From RHKX01 sp963823275 (GTDB lineage Bacteria; Actinomycetota; Thermoleophilia; Solirubrobacterales; 70-9): a DNA stretch of 64,000 nucleotides. The DNA lies in contig CAWGKW010000002.1 in NCBI GenBank assembly GCA_963823275.1, positions 1,116,001 through 1,180,000 on the forward strand. Reading direction: 5' to 3'. Of this stretch, positions 1 through 7,466 are shown in pieces. Each line of letters begins with the position of its first letter. The stretch's first letter is position 1. The notes beneath the pieces are model-generated. The model was not told the DNA's origin. It was given only the letters and a program-made list of their open reading frames with translations, and did no database searches. A program made the position numbers and the translations under genes.

Positions 1-293
1 TCGCCGAGTTCCCGACTGCCGGGATCGCCGCCTACTCCGCGTCGAAGGCTGCTCTCTCGGCGTACGTTGCCGCGCTTCGTCGCGAGCAGCGCCGCCGGCT
101 CGCCGTCGTGCTCGACATCCGGCCTGGGCACATGGAGACCGGCTTCGCCGATCGGGCACTGGCCGGCGAGCCCCCGCGAATGCCCGAGCCGGAGGATCCC
201 GACGCGTTGGTGGATGCCGCGCTCGCCGCGCTCGCCGACGACAAGCGCGAGCTCGCCTACGACCCGATGAAGCGCACGCTGCGGGTCAGCTGA
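1..293 (+). CDS. SDR-family short-chain dehydrogenase/reductase, C-terminal part
   Basis: The window opens inside this gene; the reading frame is open from base 3 and ends with TGA at 291-293, leaving about 96 residues. The fragment carries the SDR active-site YxxxK (YSASKAAL) about 10 residues in, then the RPGHMET segment that follows the sixth strand of the Rossmann fold and contacts the NAD(P) nicotinamide. The N-terminal glycine motif and catalytic Ser lie outside the window. It should be a soluble NAD(P)-dependent oxidoreductase; the substrate cannot be told. A small membrane protein gene begins 8 bases downstream on the same strand, so the two are probably cotranscribed. Confidence 0.85.
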   Translation, partial: AEFPTAGIAAYSASKAALSAYVAALRREQRRRLAVVLDIRPGHMETGFADRALAGEPPRMPEPEDPDALVDAALAALADDKRELAYDPMKRTLRVS

Positions 294-301
294 ACGCGGC
301 C

Positions 302-727
302 GTGGAGGCGGTCCTCCTCGCCAACGCCGCCTCGACCTTCTTCATGGTTGGCTTGGTCTGGTTCGTCGACATCGTCCACTACCCGTTGTTCGCGGCCGTC
401 GGGGACGCCGCCTTCACCCGCTACCACGAGCTGCATGCGAAACGGACGACCTGGGTCGTCTTGCCGGCGATGGGTTTGGAACTGGTCAGCTCGGTGATGT
501 TGGCGATCGATCCGCCCGCCGATCTCGTCACGCTGTCGATCACGGGGGCAGTCCTCGCCGCCGGGACATGGGCCCTCACGGTGTTCGCCGCGGTGCCGGC
601 CCACCGGACCCTCAGCGCGGGCTTCACCGCCGCGCGGCTGAGGCGACTGCGAAGGGCGGATCTGGCTCGGGCGCTCGTCTGGACGGCTCATGGGACGGTG
701 GTCGTCGCGCTCCTGGCCGGCTCCTAG
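302..727 (+). CDS. small four-helix integral membrane protein of unknown function
   Basis: A 141-residue protein starting at GTG 302. It has four hydrophobic stretches, near residues 5-33, 50-68, 75-97 and 120-140, so it should be an inner-membrane protein. The first loop holds a VHYPLF...F..YHELH segment of a kind seen in small uncharacterised actinobacterial membrane proteins whose members keep HYP and a downstream Tyr/His. No enzymatic motif is recognised. It starts 8 bases after the SDR gene and probably shares its transcript. It faces the 3' end of corA. Confidence 0.7.
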   Translation: MEAVLLANAASTFFMVGLVWFVDIVHYPLFAAVGDAAFTRYHELHAKRTTWVVLPAMGLELVSSVMLAIDPPADLVTLSITGAVLAAGTWALTVFAAVPAHRTLSAGFTAARLRRLRRADLARALVWTAHGTVVVALLAGS

Positions 728-761
728 TCATCGGCGCCTGCTGCGAGCCTCTCGCCCCCGC

Positions 762-1769
762 TCAGAGCCAGTCCCTGCGCCTGAAGTAGCCCAGCATTCC
801 GACCAGGATCAGGACCATGAGGCCGATCACCAGGTAGAAATCGAAGGTGTCGCCCTCTCCCGGAACGCCCACGTTCATCCCCCAGATGCTCGCGATCAGA
901 GTCAGCGGCAGGACGATCACGCTGATCGCCGTGAGCACGCGGAGAATCTCGTTGACCCGGTGGTTGAGCACGGACTCGTTTGTCTCCTCGAGCGCCTCGA
1001 TCACCTCTTTGTAGTTCTCGAGGATGTCCCAGATCCGCTCGTGGGCGTCGACGATGTCGTCGAAGTAGATCTCGAGATCGAGGTCGGGGGCGAGGAATCG
1101 CTGCTTGTAGTTCTCGAGGTCGCGCAACACCGGCCGCTGTGGGCGGATCACCTTGCGGAAGTTGATGATCTCCTGCTTGGCCTTGAAGATGTCGCGGACG
1201 ACCTCGTCGGAGCGCTCCTCCTCGAAGATGTCGTCCTCGATCGCGTCGAGCTTGTTGCCGATCTTGCGCAGCATCGGAAAGCAGTAGTCGAAGCTGTCGT
1301 CGACGATCCGGTAGAGCAGATAGCCGGACCCACGCGAGAAGACCTTCTCGCGGAAGCCCTCGTTCGAGCGCGCGCGCTCGAACAGGTACTCAACGGGCTG
1401 CAGCTCCTGGTTGGGGATAGTGATCACGAAGTCGGGGCCGACGAACATGTCGAGCTCGCCGACGTTGAGGCGACCGACCGAAGGGTCGAAGACGGGCAGG
1501 TGCAGGACGATGAAGAGGTATTCGGGGTACTCGTCGATCTTCGGCCGCTGGTTCCGCGAGGCCACGTCCTCGAGGTCGAGGGCGTGGAAGTCGAAGTTCT
1601 CCTGCAGCCAGCTCCACTCCAGCGGAGTCGGGCGCTCCATGTTGACCCAGCGGAGACCGGCCCCCTCGACGATCTCGACGTTGGGCTCAGCAGGCAGCGA
1701 CGGCGCGGCGATCGCCGGCTCCGTCGCGCGGTAAGTGCGCCGGAGTCTCGGTTTCGGAAGGTTCGGCAT
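762..1769 (-). CDS. corA: CorA-family magnesium/divalent cation channel
   Basis: The 335-residue protein has the CorA plan: an N-terminal alpha/beta cytoplasmic domain, a long charged helical region (about residues 140-270) forming the funnel, and two C-terminal membrane helices. The first helix ends in the family signature GMN (IWGMNVGVP, about residue 298). The second helix (about 308-328) is followed by the basic tail YFRRRDWL. Family members form pentameric Mg2+ channels in the cytoplasmic membrane, gated by intracellular Mg2+. ATG 1769 is preceded by GGAAGAG on the minus strand, and a TAGTCT -10-like box lies further upstream. It is divergent from the SAM-riboswitch operon and appears monocistronic. 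Confidence 0.93.
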   Translation of the reverse strand: MPNLPKPRLRRTYRATEPAIAAPSLPAEPNVEIVEGAGLRWVNMERPTPLEWSWLQENFDFHALDLEDVASRNQRPKIDEYPEYLFIVLHLPVFDPSVGRLNVGELDMFVGPDFVITIPNQELQPVEYLFERARSNEGFREKVFSRGSGYLLYRIVDDSFDYCFPMLRKIGNKLDAIEDDIFEEERSDEVVRDIFKAKQEIINFRKVIRPQRPVLRDLENYKQRFLAPDLDLEIYFDDIVDAHERIWDILENYKEVIEALEETNESVLNHRVNEILRVLTAISVIVLPLTLIASIWGMNVGVPGEGDTFDFYLVIGLMVLILVGMLGYFRRRDWL

Positions 1770-1857
1770 CGGTCTCTTCCATTGCGTCGCTCGCGTACAT
1801 CAGGGCTCCTAGACTACGGGACCGTCGTTGCAGATTACGGGCGGCGGCGGCGGCGGC

Positions 1858-1866
1858 TGCTATATT
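1858..1866 (+). promoter_or_regulatory. extended -10 promoter of the SAM-riboswitch operon
   Basis: TGC followed by TATATT forms an extended -10 element. It would start transcription near 1873, about a dozen bases before the first riboswitch helix. No convincing -35 hexamer lies at 16-18 bases, as is common for extended -10 promoters. The call rests on motif and position only. Confidence 0.5.
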
Positions 1867-1885
1867 GCGCGCCACATAGACCGCG

Positions 1886-2001
1886 CACATCCAGAGGGGT
1901 GGAGGGAACTGGCCCGACGAAACCCCGGCAACCCCCCCAAGGACTCACGTCCGAGGGGAAAGGTGCCAATTCCAACAGGCGTAACAACCTGAGGAGATGT
2001 G
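1886..2001 (+). promoter_or_regulatory. SAM-I (S-box) riboswitch aptamer
   Basis: The conserved S-box core is intact: AGAGGGGTGGAGGGA at 1893, CTGGCCCGACGAAACC and CGGCAACC around 1910-1932, GGTGCCAATTCC at 1962-1973, and AGATGTGAG at 1995-2003. The closing helix P1 is CACATC (1886-1891) with GATGTG (1996-2001), a perfect 6-bp pairing. S-box RNAs bind S-adenosylmethionine and usually switch off methionine-related genes. The expression platform downstream fits the classical off-switch logic (see the antiterminator and terminator entries). It controls the ThrC-like and CysO-like genes. Confidence 0.93.
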
Positions 2002-2032
2002 AGTGGAAGTCCCACTCGGACCTCTGCTCACA
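1998..2032 (+). promoter_or_regulatory. antiterminator helix of the SAM-I riboswitch
   Basis: TGTGAGTGGA (1998-2007) can pair with TCTGCTCACA (2023-2032) over 10 bp including two G-U wobbles. This pairing uses the 3' strand of P1 and the 5' strand plus loop of the terminator, so it excludes both. When SAM holds P1 closed, the antiterminator strand is sequestered and the terminator can form. A small alternative hairpin, GAGTGG (2001-2006) with CCACTC (2012-2017), also exists. Confidence 0.7.
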
Positions 2033-2048
2033 AGGCAGGGGTCTTTTT
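2019..2048 (+). terminator. Rho-independent attenuator terminator of the SAM-I riboswitch
   Basis: GACCTCTGC (2019-2027) pairs with GCAGGGGTC (2035-2043) as a 9-bp stem with one G-U pair and a 7-base loop, followed directly by TTTTT. It sits between the aptamer and the start codon at 2082, the normal place for a transcription attenuator. Confidence 0.88.
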
Positions 2049-2081
2049 CGTTGGCAACCGAGATGGGACAGGTGAAGAGAA

Positions 2082-3317
2082 ATGGCAGTGAGAGCCCTCA
2101 GATGCAAGGAATGCGGGACCGACTACCCGCTCGAGGCCCTCTACGTTTGCGACCGGTGCTTCGGTCCGCTCGAGGTCGCCTACGACCACTCGGGCCCTGA
2201 CGCCGAGTCGCTGAAGCGCAAGATCCAGGCCGGCAGCAACGGGATCTGGCGTTACTCCGACTTCCTGCCGTTCACGGGCCGGCCCGCCAGCGCGATCGAG
2301 CCGGGGCTGACCCCGCTCGTGCGTGCCGATCGGCTCGCCGAGAGATTGGGGGTGGGGGAGGTCTGGATCAAGAACGACGCCGCAAACCCGACGCACAGCT
2401 TCAAGGATCGGGTCGTCGCGGTCGCCCTCGCGAAGGCGCTCGAGCTTGGCTTCGACACGGTGGCCTGTGCCTCGACCGGCAACCTCGCCAACGCGGTCGC
2501 CGCTCATGCCGCTGCCGCCGGGGTCGACTCCTTCGTCTTCGTGCCGTCCAACCTGGAGGAGCAGAAGCTGCTCGCGACCGACGTCTACGGGACCACGCTG
2601 GTCGGAGTCGAGGGGAACTACGACGACGTCAACCGCCTCTGCACCGAGCTGGCGTCGGAGCGTGGCTGGGCCTTCGTCAACATCAACATGCGTCCCTACT
2701 ACGCCGAGGGCTCCAAGACGCTCGCCTACGAGACCGTCGAGCAGCTCGGCTGGCGGCTGCCCGACAAGGTCGTCTGTCCCATCGCCTCCGGTTCGCTCTT
2801 CACCAAGATCGGCCGCGGTTTCAGCGAGTGGATCGATCTCGGCCTCGTCGAGGGGAAGCTGCCGACGTTCCACGGTGCTCAGGCTGCCGGTTGCGGCCCG
2901 GTCGCGACGGCATTCGCGGACGGGCATGAGGTATGTCGACCGGTACGCCCGGACACGATCGCCAAGAGCCTCGCAATCGGCAATCCCGCCGATGGCCCGT
3001 ACGCGCTCGACCTCGCCCGTTCAACCGGTGGCTCGGTCGAGTCGGTGACCGACGACGAGATCCGGGCGGGCATCCGCCTGCTCGCCGAGACGACGGGAAT
3101 CTTCACCGAGACCGCCGGCGGCGTGACCACCGCGACGCTGGCGAAGCTGGCCGACGCGGGTGAGCTGGGATCTGGGGATCGGGTTGTCGTCTACATCACC
3201 GGCGAGGGCCTGAAGACGCTCGACGCCGTCCGCGAGGGATTCTCGATGCACGAGATCGAGCCGACTCTCGACTCCTTCAACGAGATCGTTCCCAGCCCCC
3301 GCACGGTCACGGCCTAG
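2082..3317 (+). CDS. zinc-ribbon PLP enzyme annotated as threonine synthase (ThrC-like), possibly a homocysteine-forming enzyme
   Basis: A 411-residue fold-type II PLP enzyme. An N-terminal zinc ribbon (CKECG near residue 7, CDRCF near 25) precedes the catalytic domain. The PLP lysine lies in NPTHSFKDR (about residue 109), and the serine/glycine-rich ASTGNLANA loop that holds the substrate follows. Threonine synthases convert O-phosphohomoserine to threonine and phosphate. This one is under a SAM-I riboswitch and 45 bases upstream of a CysO-like sulfur carrier, which fits sulfur transfer to an activated homoserine (homocysteine synthesis) at least as well. The family assignment is seen in the sequence; the alternative reaction is inference. 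No thrA, thrB or other threonine gene is nearby. Confidence 0.85.
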   Translation: MAVRALRCKECGTDYPLEALYVCDRCFGPLEVAYDHSGPDAESLKRKIQAGSNGIWRYSDFLPFTGRPASAIEPGLTPLVRADRLAERLGVGEVWIKNDAANPTHSFKDRVVAVALAKALELGFDTVACASTGNLANAVAAHAAAAGVDSFVFVPSNLEEQKLLATDVYGTTLVGVEGNYDDVNRLCTELASERGWAFVNINMRPYYAEGSKTLAYETVEQLGWRLPDKVVCPIASGSLFTKIGRGFSEWIDLGLVEGKLPTFHGAQAAGCGPVATAFADGHEVCRPVRPDTIAKSLAIGNPADGPYALDLARSTGGSVESVTDDEIRAGIRLLAETTGIFTETAGGVTTATLAKLADAGELGSGDRVVVYITGEGLKTLDAVREGFSMHEIEPTLDSFNEIVPSPRTVTA

Positions 3318-3362
3318 TCACTCAGCTAACTTGCACGAAACTCTGAACGGAGCAGTGGATAG

Positions 3363-3635
3363 ATGCCAGTAAAGGTCAAGATTCCCGCCCAGTTGCGACC
3401 GGCGACGGGCGGCGAGGGCGAGATCGAGGTCGAGGCGGGAACCGTCGGTGACGCCCTTGATGCCGTCTTCGACAAACACGATGGCCTGCGTGAGCGGATC
3501 ACCGAGGACGGCGACCTGCGCCGTTTCGTGAACGTCTACGTATCGGGCGAGGACATCCGCTTCCAGGACGGGCTCGAGACCTCCATCGACGACGGCGCCG
3601 AGGTGACGATCCTGCCGGCTGTCGCCGGCGGCTGA
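3363..3635 (+). CDS. CysO/MoaD/ThiS-type ubiquitin-like sulfur carrier protein
   Basis: A 90-residue beta-grasp protein ending exactly in ILPAVAGG. The terminal Gly-Gly is the site where an E1-like enzyme (MoeZ type) adenylates and thiocarboxylates such carriers. Length, the RFVNVYVSGEDIRF core and the AVAGG tail match mycobacterial CysO, which donates sulfide to CysM for cysteine synthesis. Here neither cysM nor a Mec-type JAMM protease gene is adjacent. The partner is the ThrC-like enzyme upstream, and both share the SAM riboswitch transcript. A GGAG about 12 bases before ATG 3363 may serve as the ribosome binding site. The name CysO is a family resemblance; the true acceptor is unproven. 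Confidence 0.88.
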   Translation: MPVKVKIPAQLRPATGGEGEIEVEAGTVGDALDAVFDKHDGLRERITEDGDLRRFVNVYVSGEDIRFQDGLETSIDDGAEVTILPAVAGG

Positions 3636-3649
3636 GCTCGGACCGGGGC

Positions 3650-4387
3650 GTGCCGGAGCGCGCCGAGACCGTGGCGATCCTCTGCGGCGGTCGCGGCACC
3701 CGCCTGCAGGAAAAGACCCACGCAATTCCGAAGGCGCTGGTCGAGATCGGCGGCCATCCGATCGTCTGGCACGTGATCAGGATCTATGCGGCCCACGGGT
3801 TCCGGCGCTTCGTCCTGCTGACCGGCTACCGGGGCGAGATGATCGCGGACTTCAGCGCTGCGGAGAGGTGGCCCGAGGGCGTCGAGGTCACCTGCCTGGA
3901 GACCGGCGTTGAAACTCCGACCGGGGGACGTGTCGCTCTCGCCGCGAGCGACCTCGGAGCGGGCACGTTCGCGCTCACCTACGCCGACGGGGTCGCCGAT
4001 ATCGACCTCGGTCAGGCCCTGGACTTCCACCGCTCTCATGGAGCTGTGGCGACCGTGAGCCTGGTCCGGCCCCACTCCCAATGGGGGGTTGCGATGGTCG
4101 GGGCCGACGACAGGGTCAGTGGTTTCGTCGAGAAGCCCCGAATGGAGCAGTGGGTGAATGCAGGCTTCTTCTTTCTCGAGCCCTCGGCCCTGGACTACAT
4201 TGACGAGGACTCCGTGCTCGAGCTCGAGCCGCTGAAGCAGATCGCCGCGGACGGCGAGCTTCGCGGGTTCCGCCACGGCGGTTTCTGGGACTGCATGGAC
4301 ACCTACAAGGACGCGGTACTGCTGAATGACCTCTGGGATGAGGGTTCGCCGCCCTGGAGGGTCTGGGAGCCGGCGGCCCTCCGATGA
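3650..4387 (+). CDS. glucose-1-phosphate cytidylyltransferase-like nucleotidyltransferase (RfbF family)
   Basis: A 245-residue sugar nucleotidyltransferase. The N-terminal signature CGGRGTRL binds the NTP, and KALVEIGGHPIVWHVIRIY is the sugar-phosphate-proximal segment typical of RfbF. TYADGVADID carries the metal-binding Asp, followed by FVEKP and the FWDCMDTYKD stretch near the C-terminus. RfbF makes CDP-glucose from CTP and glucose-1-phosphate. The GTG start at 3650 follows the CysO-like stop by 14 bases, so it may be read from the same transcript. Its stop overlaps the next gene by 4 bases (ATGA), the usual RfbF-RfbG arrangement. The nucleotide specificity is inferred from family resemblance. 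Confidence 0.8.
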   Translation: MPERAETVAILCGGRGTRLQEKTHAIPKALVEIGGHPIVWHVIRIYAAHGFRRFVLLTGYRGEMIADFSAAERWPEGVEVTCLETGVETPTGGRVALAASDLGAGTFALTYADGVADIDLGQALDFHRSHGAVATVSLVRPHSQWGVAMVGADDRVSGFVEKPRMEQWVNAGFFFLEPSALDYIDEDSVLELEPLKQIAADGELRGFRHGGFWDCMDTYKDAVLLNDLWDEGSPPWRVWEPAALR

Positions 4388-5388
4388 GGACCGCGCTCGT
4401 CACCGGAGGGCGAGGGTTCGTGGGGGCGTGGCTGTGCAGGGCGCTGCTCGAGCGCGGCATGCGGGTCGTCTCCTTGGACCGGCGGACTCCGCGCGAGCGA
4501 CCCTCCACCCTGGCCCTCCTCGACGTGGAGGGCGGGGTGGTCGAGGAGACGGGTTCGCTCGTCGACGGTGACCTGTTGGCGCGGATCCTGGCCGAGCACG
4601 AGATCGACACGGTCTTTCACCTCGCGGCGGAGACGATCGTCGGCACGGTGCAGGCCGATCCGGCGGGCGCGTTCGATACCAACGTACGGGGTACCTGGAC
4701 TTTGCTGGAGGCAAGCCGAGCGGGCGCGGTGGAGCGGTTCGTCTCCGCCTCCTCAGACAAGGCCTACGGGGCCCACGAGGAGCTTCCGTACCGCGAGGAC
4801 CTCGCATTGCGCCCGACCGCGCCCTACGAGGCCTCGAAGGCCGCCGCCGACCTGATCGCCCGCTGCTACTGGCCCAGTTACGGCCTACCCGTCGCGGTGA
4901 CGCGCTTCGCCAATATCTACGGGGGAGGCGACCTCAACTTCTCACGGTTGGTCCCGGAGGCCGTCTGCGCCGCGCTCGACGGCCGTGCCCCGGTCCTGCG
5001 CTCGGATGGCTCACCGGTTCGCGATCTCCTCTACGTCGAGGATGCCGCCGCCGCCTACCTGGCGATCGCCGACCGGCTCGACCGCGACGAGGTCCGGGGT
5101 CAGGCCTTCAACGCCGGAGGCGAACGGCCCTACAGCGTGCTCGAGATCGTGGAGACGATCACCCATCTCGCCGGGACCGGAGTCGAGCCCGAGATTCTCG
5201 GCTCGGGAAACCCGGAGGGTGAGATCGACCGCCAGTTCGTGGACGCCGGCAAGCTGCGGGACCTGTGCGGCTGGAGGCCTCGGGTCGATCTCGAGGAGGG
5301 ACTGTCACGAACCCTGGCCTGGTACGCCGCCAACCCGGAGATCCGCCCCAGCGCCAAGCTCGCGGCCGACCGCGCTAACCGTCGCTGA
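4384..5388 (+). CDS. NAD-dependent epimerase/dehydratase, CDP-glucose 4,6-dehydratase-like (RfbG family)
   Basis: A 334-residue extended SDR. It begins with the Rossmann signature GGRGFVG, then shows HLAAE, a SASSDKAYG segment carrying the catalytic Ser, and the active-site YEASK (YxxxK, about residue 148). SSDKAYG and the IYGGGDLNFSRLVPE segment are typical of CDP-glucose 4,6-dehydratases, which turn CDP-glucose into CDP-4-keto-6-deoxyglucose for deoxysugar synthesis. Translation is coupled to the cytidylyltransferase by a 4-base overlap. Its 3' end overlaps the convergent glycosyltransferase by 14 bases. Downstream deoxysugar genes (RfbH-like, epimerases) are not in the window, so the final sugar is unknown. 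Confidence 0.82.
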   Translation: MRTALVTGGRGFVGAWLCRALLERGMRVVSLDRRTPRERPSTLALLDVEGGVVEETGSLVDGDLLARILAEHEIDTVFHLAAETIVGTVQADPAGAFDTNVRGTWTLLEASRAGAVERFVSASSDKAYGAHEELPYREDLALRPTAPYEASKAAADLIARCYWPSYGLPVAVTRFANIYGGGDLNFSRLVPEAVCAALDGRAPVLRSDGSPVRDLLYVEDAAAAYLAIADRLDRDEVRGQAFNAGGERPYSVLEIVETITHLAGTGVEPEILGSGNPEGEIDRQFVDAGKLRDLCGWRPRVDLEEGLSRTLAWYAANPEIRPSAKLAADRANRR

Positions 5389-6556
5389 CGTCGCGCAATA
5401 GCTCGGCGTAGCTGCCGGCGATGACGGGCGCCGAGAACTCGTCGAGCACGGCCCGGCGTAGTGCCGTCCGGTCCCAGGTGCGACTCCGGACCGCCTCGAT
5501 CGCCGCGGCCACGTTCGCGGGGGTGGGGTCGAAGATCGGCTCGCCGATGTCGATTCCGAGTCGATCGCGGATCTCGGTCAGGGTCGGCCCGTAGCCGGCC
5601 ACCGGCGTTCCCGCCGCCAGCGCCTCGACGATCACCAGGGCAAACGATTCACTTCGCGAGGGCAGGCAGAGGAGCTCCGCCGACCGCATCACTGAGATGA
5701 CCGCATCGAGGTGCTCGCTCTGCTTCAGATAGGGGGCGAAGTTGACGCGATCGGAGATCCCGAGTTCGGCCGTCAGGGCCCTGAGTTCGTCCTCAAGCGG
5801 ACCCCTGCCCTGCATCGTCAGCTCGACCCCGGGCATCGACGCGGCCGCTTTCAAGAGCGCCTGCGGGTTCTTGCGATCGTTGAAGGAGCCGACGAACGCG
5901 ATGCCGCCTCGCTTGCCGTCGACCGTCAGCGCCGGATCGGCGAAGGCCGGTTGCAGCGGGTTGGCGATGACGATCGCCCGCTCGGGATAAGCGAGCCCGA
6001 GCTGGTCGGTACCGAGATCGCGCGTGTGCGCGGAGGGGAAGACGACGGCCCTGACGCTGTCCAGGGCGCCCTGGGCGGCGACCCTGTACTGCTCGGCCTG
6101 CTCATCCTCGTCCTTGGCCCAGATCGCGCGCCATTCGTGGACCACGGCCACGGTTGGCAGATCCGGTGCCACCCCCGCCTGGACGCGGGCGTACCGGGCG
6201 CCGTTGAATGCCGCGATGTTGTTGATCAGCACCACGTCAGGGCGTTGCTCGTCGAGCAGTAGTCGTGTGAACCGCCGTGGCCTGCCGCCCTCCGGCTGCA
6301 TGAAGATCGGCAGCGGCGCCCGTTTCTCCGCCAGCAGGCGATGGATCCGCTGGGGCGGTGGAATCAGGACGCCGATCGGCTCGATCCGGTGGCGCCAAGG
6401 GTGCGCTCGCAGCTCCTCGAGCAGGGTGACGTTGAATCGGGTGACGCCTCCTCGCAGCTTGCCGCCCCACTCGGGTGGCACCGGCCCGACCGTGAGCAGC
6501 CGTTTCGTCAGCGCCCTCGGAGGAGTCAGCCCTCTCAACTTGATCCTGCGGCTCAC
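5375..6556 (-). CDS. glycosyltransferase family 4 (GT-B fold)
   Basis: A 393-residue retaining glycosyltransferase. The N-terminal half has the GGVTRFN acceptor-side loop (about residue 36). The C-terminal donor domain has GSFNDRKN and the EX7E motif ESFALVIVEALAAGTPV (about residue 305), where the glutamates bind the sugar-nucleotide donor. It should act at the inner face of the membrane, building a glycan or glycolipid. It starts 6 bases after the GroES-like gene on the minus strand and is probably cotranscribed with it. It converges on the two CDP-glucose genes, which hints at a shared surface-polysaccharide role; this link is inference. Confidence 0.85.
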   Translation of the reverse strand: MSRRIKLRGLTPPRALTKRLLTVGPVPPEWGGKLRGGVTRFNVTLLEELRAHPWRHRIEPIGVLIPPPQRIHRLLAEKRAPLPIFMQPEGGRPRRFTRLLLDEQRPDVVLINNIAAFNGARYARVQAGVAPDLPTVAVVHEWRAIWAKDEDEQAEQYRVAAQGALDSVRAVVFPSAHTRDLGTDQLGLAYPERAIVIANPLQPAFADPALTVDGKRGGIAFVGSFNDRKNPQALLKAAASMPGVELTMQGRGPLEDELRALTAELGISDRVNFAPYLKQSEHLDAVISVMRSAELLCLPSRSESFALVIVEALAAGTPVAGYGPTLTEIRDRLGIDIGEPIFDPTPANVAAAIEAVRSRTWDRTALRRAVLDEFSAPVIAGSYAELLRDVSDG

Positions 6557-6562
6557 CGCTCC

Positions 6563-6955
6563 TCAGTCGGGATGGCTGGTCTCGGCGGTCCTGCCGCAGA
6601 CGGGGCATGCGTCGCCGTCGGGCAGCCCCTTGCCCTCGCAATAGGGACAGGCACCGATCTCCTCGAGGACCCCGAGCAGTTCGTTGACCCCGCAGACCAG
6701 TAGCCGTTCCTCCTCGACCTCGACCCAGACTCCGGCGCTCGCCGGGAAGACGACGTGATCGCCGACCCCAACCGGCATCTTCACTCCCGCGGTCTCCCAC
6801 CAGTCGAGCCCGGGGCCGATCGCCACCACGATCCCGTGTTGCGGAGGCGCCTCACGGGTTCCGGGCGGGACGACAAGGCCGGACTGTCGGACGCGATCGG
6901 GCTCGAGCTCCTTGATCACGACCTGGTCGAAAAGGGGGCGGAGTAGGTGCCGCAT
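6563..6955 (-). CDS. GroES-like co-chaperonin domain protein with C-terminal zinc ribbon
   Basis: The 130-residue protein from ATG 6955 opens with RPLFDQVVIKEL and has an SGLVVPPGTRE mobile-loop-like region and the GIVVAIGPG strand typical of GroES (about residues 4-90). Unlike ordinary GroES (about 97 residues), it carries a C-terminal extension with CPYC and CPVC, a probable zinc ribbon. No groEL lies next to it; it precedes a glycosyltransferase. A longer reading from 7021 would add an Arg-rich leader and is less likely. It may be an accessory GroES paralog rather than the main co-chaperonin. A direct chaperonin role is not shown. Confidence 0.78.
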   Translation of the reverse strand: MRHLLRPLFDQVVIKELEPDRVRQSGLVVPPGTREAPPQHGIVVAIGPGLDWWETAGVKMPVGVGDHVVFPASAGVWVEVEEERLLVCGVNELLGVLEEIGACPYCEGKGLPDGDACPVCGRTAETSHPD

Positions 6956-7023
6956 GGCTGAGAGGGTGGTACTCCTGAGGGGTGTTTCTCGTTTGGCTCG
7001 ACGGCGCCGCCGGGGACGCATGA

Positions 7024-7461
7024 TTGAGTCTAGACATCCTGCAATCGAAGTCGGCCATCCTGCTCGCCCTGCTCGCCCTCCTCGCCGGTTGTGGCGATCA
7101 GGGGGACTCCGGGGACAACTCCATGGAGCCGAGGGCGGAGGTCACGGTCGATGGCCCCGGCAACCCAGACCTCGACCCACCCCCCTGCCCGGCCGGATCT
7201 GCGAACTGCGAACGCGCGTCAGGGCAGATCCTCTACGTCGAGCGCGTCGATCCCGACGGGGACGGCGACGCCCATTTCGTGTTGGTCAGCGACGAGGGCA
7301 TCACCGGGCCGGGGATCTCAGTGATCGACGTCAGGGCCGAGCTGCGGCCCCGCCCCCTGCCGCGGCCGGGCGACATGCTGGCGGCATCGGGGCCCGTCTT
7401 CGAGGGCTCCTTCGGCCAGCTTCAGATTCAGGCCGACGAGGTCGTGTTCGCCAGGCGGTGA
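7024..7461 (+). CDS. small predicted lipoprotein of unknown function
   Basis: A 145-residue protein read from TTG 7024. A short hydrophobic stretch (ILLALLALLAGC) ends in a lipobox LAGC, so the mature protein should be lipid-anchored through Cys on the outer face of the membrane. The mature part has an acidic, Pro-rich linker (PGNPDLDPPPCPAGSANC, two Cys) and a small domain that may be a beta barrel (YVERVDPDGDGDAHFVLVSD ... LRPRPLPRPGDMLAASGPVFEG). An OB-like fold is possible but not established. The start is uncertain, since no clear ribosome binding site is visible. It lies divergent from the GroES-like gene and 5 bases before the TMEM175 gene. Confidence 0.62.
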   Translation: MSLDILQSKSAILLALLALLAGCGDQGDSGDNSMEPRAEVTVDGPGNPDLDPPPCPAGSANCERASGQILYVERVDPDGDGDAHFVLVSDEGITGPGISVIDVRAELRPRPLPRPGDMLAASGPVFEGSFGQLQIQADEVVFARR

Positions 7462-7466
7462 GCTGA

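Noticed and set aside
1770..1885. Magnesium riboswitch (M-box or ykoK type) upstream of corA
   Set aside because: The minus-strand leader has none of the conserved M-box segments, only a short purine-rich site before the start.
1892..2026. SAM riboswitch acting as an on-switch via CAGAGG (1892-1897) with CCTCTG (2021-2026)
   Set aside because: The CAGAGG bases belong to the conserved aptamer core (P2 side), while P1 and a 10-bp antiterminator fit the classical off-switch. I keep the off logic, although the alternative pairing is real on paper.
690..2075. Open plus-strand frame of 461 codons opposite corA
   Set aside because: corA has the GMN motif and full domain plan on the other strand. 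This frame also runs through the SAM riboswitch.
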